Shown one piece after another: positions 52,563 to 61,387 of a stretch of 64,000 nucleotides of DNA. Source of the DNA: an uncultured Muribaculaceae bacterium (GTDB lineage: Bacteria; Bacteroidota; Bacteroidia; Bacteroidales; Muribaculaceae); assembly GCA_944321685.1 (NCBI GenBank), contig CALUMH010000011.1, positions 17,217 through 81,216 of the forward strand. Direction: 5' to 3'. Under the pieces are notes generated by a model. That model saw nothing but the letters and a program-made list of their open reading frames with translations. It was not told the origin of the DNA and made no database searches. Position numbers and translations under genes: made by a program. Within the stretch, counting starts at the first letter, position 1. Each line of letters begins with the position of its first letter.

Positions 52563-55112
52563 TTACCGCGAGGGGATGATTTCGATGATGTCGGCATTGG
52601 CCGAGTCGAGTTTGACTTTAGTCGTGCCGGCGGGGAGTGTGAATGTAGTGTATGCCGAAATCGTGGTTATTTCTTGCAGCGTATTGCCTTTGTCATCAAG
52701 CATGGTGATGCTTAATGGTACATCGCTTTTGCCCATGAGCAAGGTATAACCTTTTGTGCCCTCAGTAACATCGAAAGTCATGGTTCCGTCAAGCGTGAAC
52801 GATGATGAAGCATTGAGGTCGAATGTGCGCAAGGCGGCTTCGATGTTCCCTGTCGTTTGCAGGCCGAACCCAAGATTTTCGGTGCTTAACGGATTGATTT
52901 CAAATGAGCGGACGGCCACATAATTCGTCTTGCGTGAGTCGAGGCGCTTGAGGCGCACATAACGCGCTTTTACCGGCGTTCCGCTCCAGTTTATCACATA
53001 TTGACGTTCGATGTCGGCAATCAATGGTTGCCATGTTTTACCGTCGGCCGAGTATTCGAGTGCGGCATGGTCGAAGTAATCCACATCGTCAACCGAATTG
53101 CGGCCTTGCAATATCCTTACCGAATGTACATCTTTCACGGTTTTCAGGTCAACGGCTATCCAGCTGTCGCGGCGTTGCGGTAATGCCGAGGTGTAATACG
53201 TTACGGTGTCGCCGTCGAGCATCAGTTGCGGTTGCGTGGTGGCGGAATTGGGGAACGAGCTTAATCCACGGTAATTGCAGGGCATTTGTCCTGAAATTTT
53301 TGCAAGGAAACGTGCACCCATTTCTTCCATTGCGTTTTCATAGAACGGTTGCAGCTTCATTGTTCCCGATTTGTGGGCTTCGTAGTTGCGGCGGTCATCC
53401 CGGCTCATTAAGTTATCGGCATATTTGTTCCAGAATGTGGCATTATCGAAATCCGAGCGGAACATTTCAATCAATTCCACCGTGCGCTTGCCGCGGGTGC
53501 CCAGTTTGCCGAATTCCACAAGCCACGGGCGCAATTCGGCAAGCAACAGTTGATTGTCGCAGCCTGTTTCCATTTGGCAAGGCACTTTTTCGATGCGTTC
53601 AAATTCGGCGGCAAGAGCGTGGGCATCGCTTTCGTTATAATCGTCGATGCCGAAGGTGCGTGTTTCCCACGACTCGTCGCGGCGGTAGCCGGTCTCGGTG
53701 TCGCATGAATGGATTGCAAATGTGCGATAAGCCTCGGCTGCCCTCGGTGCCATTTCCTGCAATGCGCGTTCCCAGCTGTCGATAGGGTTGTATGCCCCGA
53801 TATTCCAAGCATAATCGGCCACTCCATACAGTGCAAGGCGCGATGCTTCGCCATGTTCCATCGGGTTACTTAGCACTCCGCTCAGTTCATTGCTTGAAAG
53901 AGTGGTATCAAGGCCGTAAACGGGGCCTTGCAGTACAATGTTGCGCACATAGTCGGTTACAGGATAATTCCACCAAAACAGGGCAGGACGCTTGATGCGC
54001 GAGTTTACCCATTCAAGTGTGCTTGCGGTAATATCGCTGCACACCACATCACCGGTCCAGAATACCTTTATGTCGGGGTTCAGATTGTTGCCGAAATAGG
54101 GCAGGCTGCCGCGCGGCGTGGGATTGGCCCACGATTTATTATAGTCGGTGGGGCATAGTATCAGTGAGCCTACATCGCCTTTCGCCTTGACGAATTCGTC
54201 GGTCAGGCGGTTGAGCAGTTCGGTTTGTTTCACCGGACTTGTGCCGTCGCCCGAGATGTCGTCGAAGAAAATGGCGAATTGCCTTACTCCAAGGTCATAC
54301 ATCATCTCGAATTTCCGTAGCAGGTTGCCATAATCTTCATCGTTCCATTTGATATCTTTACCCGGGTGTATGGCCCACACGAAGTTTACATGGTTGCGAT
54401 GGCACGCCTGCACGAGTTCTTTAAGCCGTGCAGCTTCATCGTCGGGGTACGGCAGTCGCCAGTTGGGGCTGCTGTGGTATGGGTCATCTTTCGGCCCATA
54501 GACGTAGGTATTCATTTTGAAACGGCCGAAGAAATCGATAAGCGACAGGCGCACTTCATGTGACCATGGCGTGCCATAGAAACCTTCAACCACGCCACGC
54601 AGTGGCAGCGAAGGATAATCGTTGACTGTCATGCACGGCAGTTTGCCACCTGCTGCCATTCGGGAGCCGACAACTTGGCGCAACGTTTGCAATCCGTAGA
54701 AAGCACCACTTTCATCATATCCGGTTATTGTGATTTCTTGGGGAGTTATGTTGAGCACATATGCGCCCGGAGTGGCTTTAGCACCTGCTTTCTCTGCAAC
54801 TTTTTCACCGAAGTCGATGGTAAGTTTCACACCCTTTTCCGTGACAGGGATGAAATGTACGTCGTCGGCAAACCGGCCTTGACGATCATTGACTTTTATG
54901 CCACCCGCTATGTTGAGGGTTTTCCCTTCATCAAGTAAAATGTCGTGTGGGGTGGGATTTATCACAAGTCCGTTATGGTTGATTTTTTCACCATCGACGG
55001 GTAAAAATTGTTGAATTTCTTGCCGTTGCGACGATAGGTCGAAATCTTGTGCAGCAGCATTGCCACACACCATGCCGGCACATAAAGCAAGTATTAAGGC
55101 ATTTAGTTTCAT
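52563..55112 (-). CDS. GH84 beta-N-acetylglucosaminidase (O-GlcNAcase/hyaluronidase-like)
   Basis: This 849-residue protein has a signal peptide (MKLNALILALCAGMVCGNAAAQ). An N-terminal alpha/beta domain (~25-165) precedes the GH84 barrel starting GVVEGFYGTPWSHEVRL, with the catalytic aspartate pair Asp284-Asp285 in AIFFDDISG. Helical and discoidin-like C-terminal regions follow (IAVDLKTVKDVHSVRIL, ARYVRLKRLDSRKTNYV). Length and order match the Bacteroides enzyme used as a model for human O-GlcNAcase. It removes beta-linked GlcNAc by substrate assistance. It is the last gene of a minus-strand operon with GH92 genes and a sugar acetyltransferase. Confidence 0.95.
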   Translation of the reverse strand: MKLNALILALCAGMVCGNAAAQDFDLSSQRQEIQQFLPVDGEKINHNGLVINPTPHDILLDEGKTLNIAGGIKVNDRQGRFADDVHFIPVTEKGVKLTIDFGEKVAEKAGAKATPGAYVLNITPQEITITGYDESGAFYGLQTLRQVVGSRMAAGGKLPCMTVNDYPSLPLRGVVEGFYGTPWSHEVRLSLIDFFGRFKMNTYVYGPKDDPYHSSPNWRLPYPDDEAARLKELVQACHRNHVNFVWAIHPGKDIKWNDEDYGNLLRKFEMMYDLGVRQFAIFFDDISGDGTSPVKQTELLNRLTDEFVKAKGDVGSLILCPTDYNKSWANPTPRGSLPYFGNNLNPDIKVFWTGDVVCSDITASTLEWVNSRIKRPALFWWNYPVTDYVRNIVLQGPVYGLDTTLSSNELSGVLSNPMEHGEASRLALYGVADYAWNIGAYNPIDSWERALQEMAPRAAEAYRTFAIHSCDTETGYRRDESWETRTFGIDDYNESDAHALAAEFERIEKVPCQMETGCDNQLLLAELRPWLVEFGKLGTRGKRTVELIEMFRSDFDNATFWNKYADNLMSRDDRRNYEAHKSGTMKLQPFYENAMEEMGARFLAKISGQMPCNYRGLSSFPNSATTQPQLMLDGDTVTYYTSALPQRRDSWIAVDLKTVKDVHSVRILQGRNSVDDVDYFDHAALEYSADGKTWQPLIADIERQYVINWSGTPVKARYVRLKRLDSRKTNYVAVRSFEINPLSTENLGFGLQTTGNIEAALRTFDLNASSSFTLDGTMTFDVTEGTKGYTLLMGKSDVPLSITMLDDKGNTLQEITTISAYTTFTLPAGTTKVKLDSANADIIEIIPSR

Positions 55113-55133
55113 TATATCGGTTTATTTTAAATG

Positions 55134-55736
55134 TTATAATTTTACAATGTTGGGATAACGATGGCGGTCGGTCTCGTTGATTTCTCGTATCACCCGGCAC
55201 GGGTTGCCTGCGGCCAATACCCCTGCCGGAATATCCTTGTTGACAACGCTGCCTGCGCCTATCACCGAGTTGTCGCCTATGGAAACTCCCGGCAGAATGC
55301 ACACATGGCCGCCAATCCACACATTGTTGCCAATGGTGATGGGAAGGGCATATTCAAGCCCCAGGTTGCGGCGTTCGTGGTCGAGCGGATGTCCGGCTGT
55401 ATAAAAGCCGCAGTGCGGGGCAACAAATACGTTGTTGCCGAAAATGACTTTTGCACCGTCGAGAATGATGCACCCCGAATTGATGAAGAAGTTATCGCCA
55501 ACCTCGATGTTGTAGCCATAATCGCAATAAAAAGGCGATTCGATGCAACAGTTCACACCGGCCTTCCCAAGCAGGCGGCGCGTAATTTCTTCGCGCTTCA
55601 TGGTCATGGACGGACGCAGGTTGTTGAGTTCAAAACAAAGCTCCTTGGCAGCGATGCGTTCTGCCACCAGTTCCGGGTCATAGTTTGCATCATACAGCAC
55701 CCCCGGCTCCACATTCATTTTCCTGTTTATTGCCAT
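55134..55736 (-). CDS. Sugar O-acetyltransferase (maltose/galactoside acetyltransferase type, hexapeptide repeat)
   Basis: This 200-residue protein has the Maa/LacA/NodL layout: an N-terminal helical Mac domain (VLYDANYDPELVAERIAAKELCFELN) and a left-handed beta-helix of hexapeptide repeats with the active-site segment HCGFYTAGHPLDHERR and the tail IGDNSVIGAGSVVNKDIPAGVLAAGNP. It transfers acetyl from acetyl-CoA to a sugar hydroxyl in the cytoplasm. It lies 11 bp after a GH92 gene and 21 bp before GH84, so it is cotranscribed with secreted glycosidases, an unusual place. It may detoxify non-metabolised sugars released by the locus; the acceptor is unknown. Confidence 0.92.
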   Translation of the reverse strand: MAINRKMNVEPGVLYDANYDPELVAERIAAKELCFELNNLRPSMTMKREEITRRLLGKAGVNCCIESPFYCDYGYNIEVGDNFFINSGCIILDGAKVIFGNNVFVAPHCGFYTAGHPLDHERRNLGLEYALPITIGNNVWIGGHVCILPGVSIGDNSVIGAGSVVNKDIPAGVLAAGNPCRVIREINETDRHRYPNIVKL

Positions 55737-55747
55737 TGTATATGATT

Positions 55748-58018
55748 TTATTGTTCGTTGGAGAATGAATAGGGGCGGTCTTCGGTCAAGGTGCCTCGGT
55801 CGGAGTTGGGAGTGGGGCTCATGTCGAGGTGCAGGGTGCCGCCATTTAGAAGGTCGTTGTGGCGGTAATAGAGCTTGGTGTATTCCTTGCCGTTGAGGGT
55901 GGCCGAATTGATGTAGATGTTTTCCGCGCTGTTACCGGGGGCATCGATTACCAGCTTTTTGCCGTTTTCAAGGTGCAAAGTGGCACGCTTGAACAGTGGC
56001 GAACCTGCCACATATTGGTCGGTACCCGGACATACGGGGTAGAACCCAAGTGCCGAGAATACATACCATGCCGATGTTTGCCCGTTGTCCTCGTCGCCAC
56101 AATAGCCGTCGGGAGTGGGGGAATACAGCTTGTCCATTGCTTCACGCAGCCGGTATTGTGCCGTCCACGGGCGGCCTGCATAGTTGTACAGGTAAATCAT
56201 GTGCTGTATGGGCTGGTTGCCGTGGGCGTAATTGCCCATGTTCATTACGGCCATTTCGCGGATTTCATGAATCGGGAAACCATAGTAGCTATCGTCGAAA
56301 ACCGGCGGTACGGTGAATACCGAATCAAGCATGGCGGTGAAATTCTTGTTGCCGCCCATCAGGTCGATGAGGCCTTGCGGGTCGTGGAATACCGACCAAG
56401 TGTAGTGCCAACTGTTACCTTCGGTGAAATCGCCGCCCCACTTGAACGGGGAGAATGGCGACTGGAACTTGCCGTTGTCTTCGCGACCGCGCATCAAATT
56501 GTGTCCAGGGTCGAAAGTGTTGCGGTAATTCATTGCGCGTTTTTCGAGTTCGGAGATTTCTTCCTTTGGCCGGTCAAGTTTTTTTGCAAGCTGCAATATG
56601 CACCAGTCGTCATAGGCATATTCAAGTGTACGCGCCACACTTTCGTTTATACCCACATTGCAAGGCACATATCCCAGGCGGTTGTAGAATTCATGGCCAA
56701 GTCGGCCGGTTGACGGCACGTCGGGGTGCACGTTGTTGCAGCCATTGAGCAATCCTTCATATAGCGTTTCCACGTCATCGACTTGAACGCCTTTCAGATA
56801 GGCATCGACAAGCACCGATGCCGAGTTGTTGCCTACCATGCAGTTGCGGTGCCCCGGGCTTGCCCATTCGGGGAAAAAGCCGCTTTCACGGTAAGCATTG
56901 AGTAAACCTTCCTGTATTTCCTTGTTGACCGACGGGTACATGAGGTTAAGCAACGGGAAAAGGCTGCGGAATGTATCCCAAAAGCCGGTATCGGTGTACA
57001 TATATCCCGGCAGAACTTGTCCGTTGTAGGGGCTGTAATGCACAATGTTGCCGTCGGAGTCGATTTCATAAAACTTGCGCGGGAACAGCAACGAGCGGTA
57101 TAGGCATGAATAGAATGTACGGTATTGGTCGATTGTGCCACCTTCCACTTCGATGCGGCCAAGTGCGCGGTTCCAAGTTTCCTTGCCATCGGCGGCAACC
57201 TGCTCGATGGTGCGGTTATCCAGTTCCATCATATTGATTTCTGCTTGCTCGGGACTTATGAACGACGAAGCCACACGCACATTCACTTGTTCTCCCTTAT
57301 GGGTGGAAAATCCCACTATGGCACAGGCATGGTCGGCAGTTTGTTGCACGGTTCCTGTGTGCAAAGTGTCGCCGCTCATGGTTGCTGTATAGGCAAACGG
57401 TTTGTCAAATTCCAGTATGAAGTAGTTCCTGAAGTTTCCCGGCACGCCGCCATGGTTATGGGTGGTATAGCCTATGATTTTGTTTTCATCGGGAATGATT
57501 TCCACGTGCGAGCCGCCGTCGAAAGCGTCAACTACGAGGAACGAACTGTCGCGCTCGGGATAAGTGAAACGGAATATCGCTGCCCGTTCGGTGGGAGCGA
57601 TTTCGGTAAGCACATCGTGTGTGGCGAGGAACACCTTGTAATAATAAGGAGTGGCAGTTTCTCCTTTGTGTGAGAACCATGAGGCACGATTTTTCTCGTC
57701 GAAAGCCGATTGCCCTGTTACAGGCATTATCGAGAAGCAGCCATAGTCGTTAATCCACGGGCTGGGCTGGTGAGTTTGTTTGAAACCGCGTATCTCGGTG
57801 TCGTTGTAGATGTATTGCCATCCGTCGCCCATTCCGCGAGTGTGAGGGGTCCAAAAGTTCATGCCCCAAGGCAATGCAATAGCAGGATAGGTGTTTCCCG
57901 CCGATATCTCAAACGACGATAAAGTTCCCATCAAGGGATTGACATACTGCGTGTAGTCGGCACGTATGGCCATTGAGCATATCATTAATAAAGTTGCGAT
58001 TAAAATGCTTTTTTTCAT
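55748..58018 (-). CDS. GH92 alpha-mannosidase (third in operon)
   Basis: This 756-residue protein has a signal peptide (MKKSILIATLLMICSMAIRA). GH92 enzymes are calcium-dependent inverting exo-alpha-mannosidases. Visible family segments are SAGNTYPAIALPWGMNFWTPHT at the start of the N-domain, GNSWHYTWSVFHDPQGLIDLMGG, GNQPIQHMIYLYNYAGRPW and the acidic GYCGDEDNGQTSAWYVFSALGFYPV near residue 640. It is one of three GH92 genes in the operon and is separated from the other two by the DUF1016 gene. Linkage specificity cannot be read from sequence. Confidence 0.93.
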   Translation of the reverse strand: MKKSILIATLLMICSMAIRADYTQYVNPLMGTLSSFEISAGNTYPAIALPWGMNFWTPHTRGMGDGWQYIYNDTEIRGFKQTHQPSPWINDYGCFSIMPVTGQSAFDEKNRASWFSHKGETATPYYYKVFLATHDVLTEIAPTERAAIFRFTYPERDSSFLVVDAFDGGSHVEIIPDENKIIGYTTHNHGGVPGNFRNYFILEFDKPFAYTATMSGDTLHTGTVQQTADHACAIVGFSTHKGEQVNVRVASSFISPEQAEINMMELDNRTIEQVAADGKETWNRALGRIEVEGGTIDQYRTFYSCLYRSLLFPRKFYEIDSDGNIVHYSPYNGQVLPGYMYTDTGFWDTFRSLFPLLNLMYPSVNKEIQEGLLNAYRESGFFPEWASPGHRNCMVGNNSASVLVDAYLKGVQVDDVETLYEGLLNGCNNVHPDVPSTGRLGHEFYNRLGYVPCNVGINESVARTLEYAYDDWCILQLAKKLDRPKEEISELEKRAMNYRNTFDPGHNLMRGREDNGKFQSPFSPFKWGGDFTEGNSWHYTWSVFHDPQGLIDLMGGNKNFTAMLDSVFTVPPVFDDSYYGFPIHEIREMAVMNMGNYAHGNQPIQHMIYLYNYAGRPWTAQYRLREAMDKLYSPTPDGYCGDEDNGQTSAWYVFSALGFYPVCPGTDQYVAGSPLFKRATLHLENGKKLVIDAPGNSAENIYINSATLNGKEYTKLYYRHNDLLNGGTLHLDMSPTPNSDRGTLTEDRPYSFSNEQ

Positions 58019-58039
58019 TATAATTTAATATTAAAATTC

Positions 58040-59143
58040 TTATAGTAATTTTTTCAGATCTTCGACATTTGGTAAGGTTTTGCGCAAGCGTTCAGGCATT
58101 TCTTCGGTTGTATGGTAAGTTGCTACTCCCATTGGCTTATTATAATCTCTAATTGCAAATTCAACAAATGTTTGGTTCATTCCTTTACAAAGTATAATGC
58201 CAATAGAAAAATTTTCATTTGGTTTTCTGACGTATTTGTCTAAAGCAGAGAGGTATGTGTTTAGCTGTCCTAAGTATGAAGGGCGAAATTTTCCTGATTT
58301 TAATTCAACGGCGACCAATGAATTTAGTTCCCGGTTGAAAAACAGAAGGTCAATAAACATTTCTTCCCCGGCAATTTCGAGTCGGTATTGATTTCCTATA
58401 AAACAAAAGTCTTGCCCGAATGTCATTATAAACTGCTTCACATTATTTATGATTGAATTTTCAATAATGCGTTCATTTAAGTCTTTTTCTTGTTCATCAA
58501 GTTCTTCAACGTTTATAAAATCCAGTAAATATTCATCTTTAAAAGTATGTATTGCTTTTAATGCTTGTTGTGGATTGGATATTGTTTGCGTGAAATTATT
58601 GGGTAAACAACCTTGATGATGATACAAGTCAGCTTTGAGATAATTTCTAAGTGTGTATTTATTCCAATAATGTATTGCACATTCGTGTATATAAAATAAT
58701 CGGGCATTTAAAGATTTGGTTTTTGCAATGATTTCCATATGGTGGCTGAAACCTATTGCAAGAAAATCGTTCCAATTGAAATCGTCGGTTAATGGCTTTA
58801 TTGTTAAGGATGTGATTAATAAGTTTTCGTTTAATTCCAAATTGCCAGCCAATGGCTGGCGATTTAGAACCAGTGTCCATTCTTCATAGAATTGACGCAT
58901 ATTTTTTATATTTGAGACAGAAAATCCTCTAAGTCCGGGTAATTCTTTATGTAACATGGTGGCAATTTGTTCGATTGCACCTTTCCCGAAAAAGCCTTTT
59001 CGGGAATTCTCCGATACATATTGACCTATTCCATAGTATAAAGATAGTTGATATTTATTTACTGATGCAGCTGCGCGATATTGGTTGCGCAAGATAGCTG
59101 TCTTTATGGTTTGGACGGCCTTGGTGTAGTCGTTGTAATTCAT
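58040..59143 (-). CDS. DUF1016/YhcG-family PDDEXK nuclease domain protein
   Basis: This 367-residue protein has an N-terminal DUF1016 helical domain (residues ~10-165, YYGIGQYVSENSRKGFFGKGAIEQ) and a C-terminal PDDEXK nuclease-like domain with Asp265 in EMFIDLLFFNRE and Glu280-x-Lys282 in VAVELKSGKF. It has no signal peptide, so is cytoplasmic. Family members accompany restriction-modification or phase-variation genes; none is seen here. It sits in-line between GH92 genes, 18 bp after one stop and 21 bp before the next start, so is transcribed with them. Its base composition is visibly more AT-rich than its neighbours, suggesting a separate origin. Confidence 0.88.
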   Translation of the reverse strand: MNYNDYTKAVQTIKTAILRNQYRAAASVNKYQLSLYYGIGQYVSENSRKGFFGKGAIEQIATMLHKELPGLRGFSVSNIKNMRQFYEEWTLVLNRQPLAGNLELNENLLITSLTIKPLTDDFNWNDFLAIGFSHHMEIIAKTKSLNARLFYIHECAIHYWNKYTLRNYLKADLYHHQGCLPNNFTQTISNPQQALKAIHTFKDEYLLDFINVEELDEQEKDLNERIIENSIINNVKQFIMTFGQDFCFIGNQYRLEIAGEEMFIDLLFFNRELNSLVAVELKSGKFRPSYLGQLNTYLSALDKYVRKPNENFSIGIILCKGMNQTFVEFAIRDYNKPMGVATYHTTEEMPERLRKTLPNVEDLKKLL

Positions 59144-59161
59144 GATAAATTTGAGAATAGG

Positions 59162-61387
59162 TTAGTACCATTTTACAGGTTTGTTTCCCATTTCTATTTC
59201 AAGAGTGCCACCTGCGGTTATATCGGCAAAGTCGATCCATGCCTTGTGATATGGCATGCCGTTAAGATTGATACTTTGTATGTAGCGATTGGCATCGGAG
59301 TTGTTATGCGTGGTGATTATGAATTTGCCGCCGGGCACTTTGATTGTTGCCTTGTCAAGAAGAGGCGAGCCGAAGTAATAGCGTCCTCCGGCGGGTTCCA
59401 CTTGATAAAAGCCAAGAGCCGAGAGCACGTACCATGCCGACATGGCACCCACATCTTCGTTGCCACACAGCCCGTCGGGCTGTGCAGTGTAGAGTGTGCC
59501 AAGTATTTGCCGCACACGGTCGGCTGTCTGCCACGGACGGCCAAGCATGGTGTAGAAATATGCGATGTGGTGGCTCGGTTCGTTGCCATGGGCATACTGG
59601 CCTATCATGCCCGAAATGTCGGGCGAGATTACATCACCTTCGAGTTGCGAGTCAACGGTGAACAGTGAGTCGAGTTTCGCAATAAAATCTTCTTGTGAAG
59701 GGAAACAACCGACAAGCCCCGTCAGGTCGTGCGGAACGAGAAATGTATATTGCCATGCGTTGCCCTCGCAATAGTCGTCGTTACGGTGGTCGGACGATAT
59801 GGGATTGAACGGCTCGCGAAACTTGCCATCCGAGTCTTTCCCACGCATAAAGCGTGTTCCCGGGTCAAACAGGTTGCGGTAGCTATGGCTGCGCCGGGTG
59901 AAATAATCGTAACCGGCGGTGTCGCCAACCATCTTGGCCACTTGCGCCACTCCATAGTCGGCAATGGCATATTCCATGTCATAAGCTACCGACTCTTTCA
60001 TCATGTCGCAAGGAATGTAGCCATATTGTTTGCGAAGTCCCATGCCACGTTCGTCGAGCATGGCCGAATTGCGTAATGCCTCGTATGCCCTGCGTGGGTC
60101 GTCGGCATATCCCTTGGTGACAGCATCGGCGAGGATACATATTCCCGGGTTGCCTACCATGGTGTTGGTTTCGCATCCCATCAGGTGCCACACAGGCAAT
60201 TTGCCTTGCCGGTCGTAAATTGAGAGGAAGGTATTCACCACATCGCGGGTAAGTTCAGGGTGGATTATCGACATTAACGGGTGTGCGGCACGGTAGGTGT
60301 CCCAACATGAGAATGTGGTGTATGTCTTGAAGTCGCTGCTGTTATAAATCTTGCCGTCGGCTCCGCGGTAATCGCCGTTTACATCGCAAAAGAGCGAGGG
60401 GGCAATCATTGTGTGGTATAGGGCGGCGTAGAATATTTCACGTTTGGTTGTGTCGGCAGTGGAAATCCTGATTTTCGACAATTCGCTGTTCCAAGCACTG
60501 TCGGCACGGGTTACACATCGGTCGAAATCCCAGCCGGGGAGTTCGGCTTTCAGGTTGAGCCGAGCATTGTCGGTCGAGACCGGCGACAGTGCCACTTTCA
60601 CGTAAACAGGGTTGTCGGCTCGGGCTTCGATGTTTGCCCGGGCATAGACTATGGTGCCTCGGCAACTATCGGGCGTGAAAATGTCGCCATCGGTAGCAAA
60701 ATCGAGCGATATGACCGGTTGCGAAAACTCAGCCACGAAATATATGCGTTGGTCGTTTGCCCAACCACGCGAGTACCGGTAGCCGCCGAGCATGGTGTCG
60801 CTGATGCGGAACACCGATGCCTCGGTTGCCCTATCCCAGCCTCCGCCGTTTTGCAGGTCGATGACTATTGCAGCGCTGTCGGGGTGGTTGAATGTGTATT
60901 TGTGAAAACCCACACGTGCGGTGGCTGTGAGTTCCACGTCGATGTCGTAACGGGTGAGCCGTGTGGCGTAATATCCCGGTCGGGCAGTTTCATACGAACG
61001 GTCGGAGTATGACCACAGCCCTGATTGCGGGTCGGCGGCATTTCCTCGGGCATAAGTCACTGTTCCTGTCACGGGCATGAGGGTGACATCATGCAAGTCG
61101 CCTATTCCGGTGCCGCTCAGGTGTGTGTGCGGAAACCCTATTACGGTAGAGTCGCTTATGTGGTACCCTGAACACCAATCCCACTCTTGCGGAATGCTCG
61201 TCGGACCCAATTGCACCATTCCGAATGGAACATTTGCTCCGTAAAACACGTGCCCGTGTCCGCCGGTGCCTATGCGAGTGTTCACATATCGTGTGAAATT
61301 TTCATGTTCGCCGTTTATGTTGCTTGAGCAGGCTGTTGCGGCGAGCAGCAGCGTTGCGCCTATTGCGATAATGCCCGTTGTTTTCAT
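59162..61387 (-). CDS. GH92 alpha-mannosidase, lipoprotein (second in operon)
   Basis: This 741-residue protein has an SPII signal (LLLAATACSSNINGE), indicating membrane anchoring. GH92 segments are YVNTRIGTGGHGHVFYGANVPFGMVQLGPTS, GNAWQYTFLVPHDLTGLVG, HGNEPSHHIAYFYTMLGRPW and CGNEDVGAMSAWYVLSALGFYQV near residue 645. It overlaps the upstream GH92 gene by 4 bp (ATGA), showing translational coupling. Its closest resemblance is to exo-alpha-mannosidases with relaxed N-glycan specificity, but that is an inference. Confidence 0.93.
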   Translation of the reverse strand: MKTTGIIAIGATLLLAATACSSNINGEHENFTRYVNTRIGTGGHGHVFYGANVPFGMVQLGPTSIPQEWDWCSGYHISDSTVIGFPHTHLSGTGIGDLHDVTLMPVTGTVTYARGNAADPQSGLWSYSDRSYETARPGYYATRLTRYDIDVELTATARVGFHKYTFNHPDSAAIVIDLQNGGGWDRATEASVFRISDTMLGGYRYSRGWANDQRIYFVAEFSQPVISLDFATDGDIFTPDSCRGTIVYARANIEARADNPVYVKVALSPVSTDNARLNLKAELPGWDFDRCVTRADSAWNSELSKIRISTADTTKREIFYAALYHTMIAPSLFCDVNGDYRGADGKIYNSSDFKTYTTFSCWDTYRAAHPLMSIIHPELTRDVVNTFLSIYDRQGKLPVWHLMGCETNTMVGNPGICILADAVTKGYADDPRRAYEALRNSAMLDERGMGLRKQYGYIPCDMMKESVAYDMEYAIADYGVAQVAKMVGDTAGYDYFTRRSHSYRNLFDPGTRFMRGKDSDGKFREPFNPISSDHRNDDYCEGNAWQYTFLVPHDLTGLVGCFPSQEDFIAKLDSLFTVDSQLEGDVISPDISGMIGQYAHGNEPSHHIAYFYTMLGRPWQTADRVRQILGTLYTAQPDGLCGNEDVGAMSAWYVLSALGFYQVEPAGGRYYFGSPLLDKATIKVPGGKFIITTHNNSDANRYIQSINLNGMPYHKAWIDFADITAGGTLEIEMGNKPVKWY

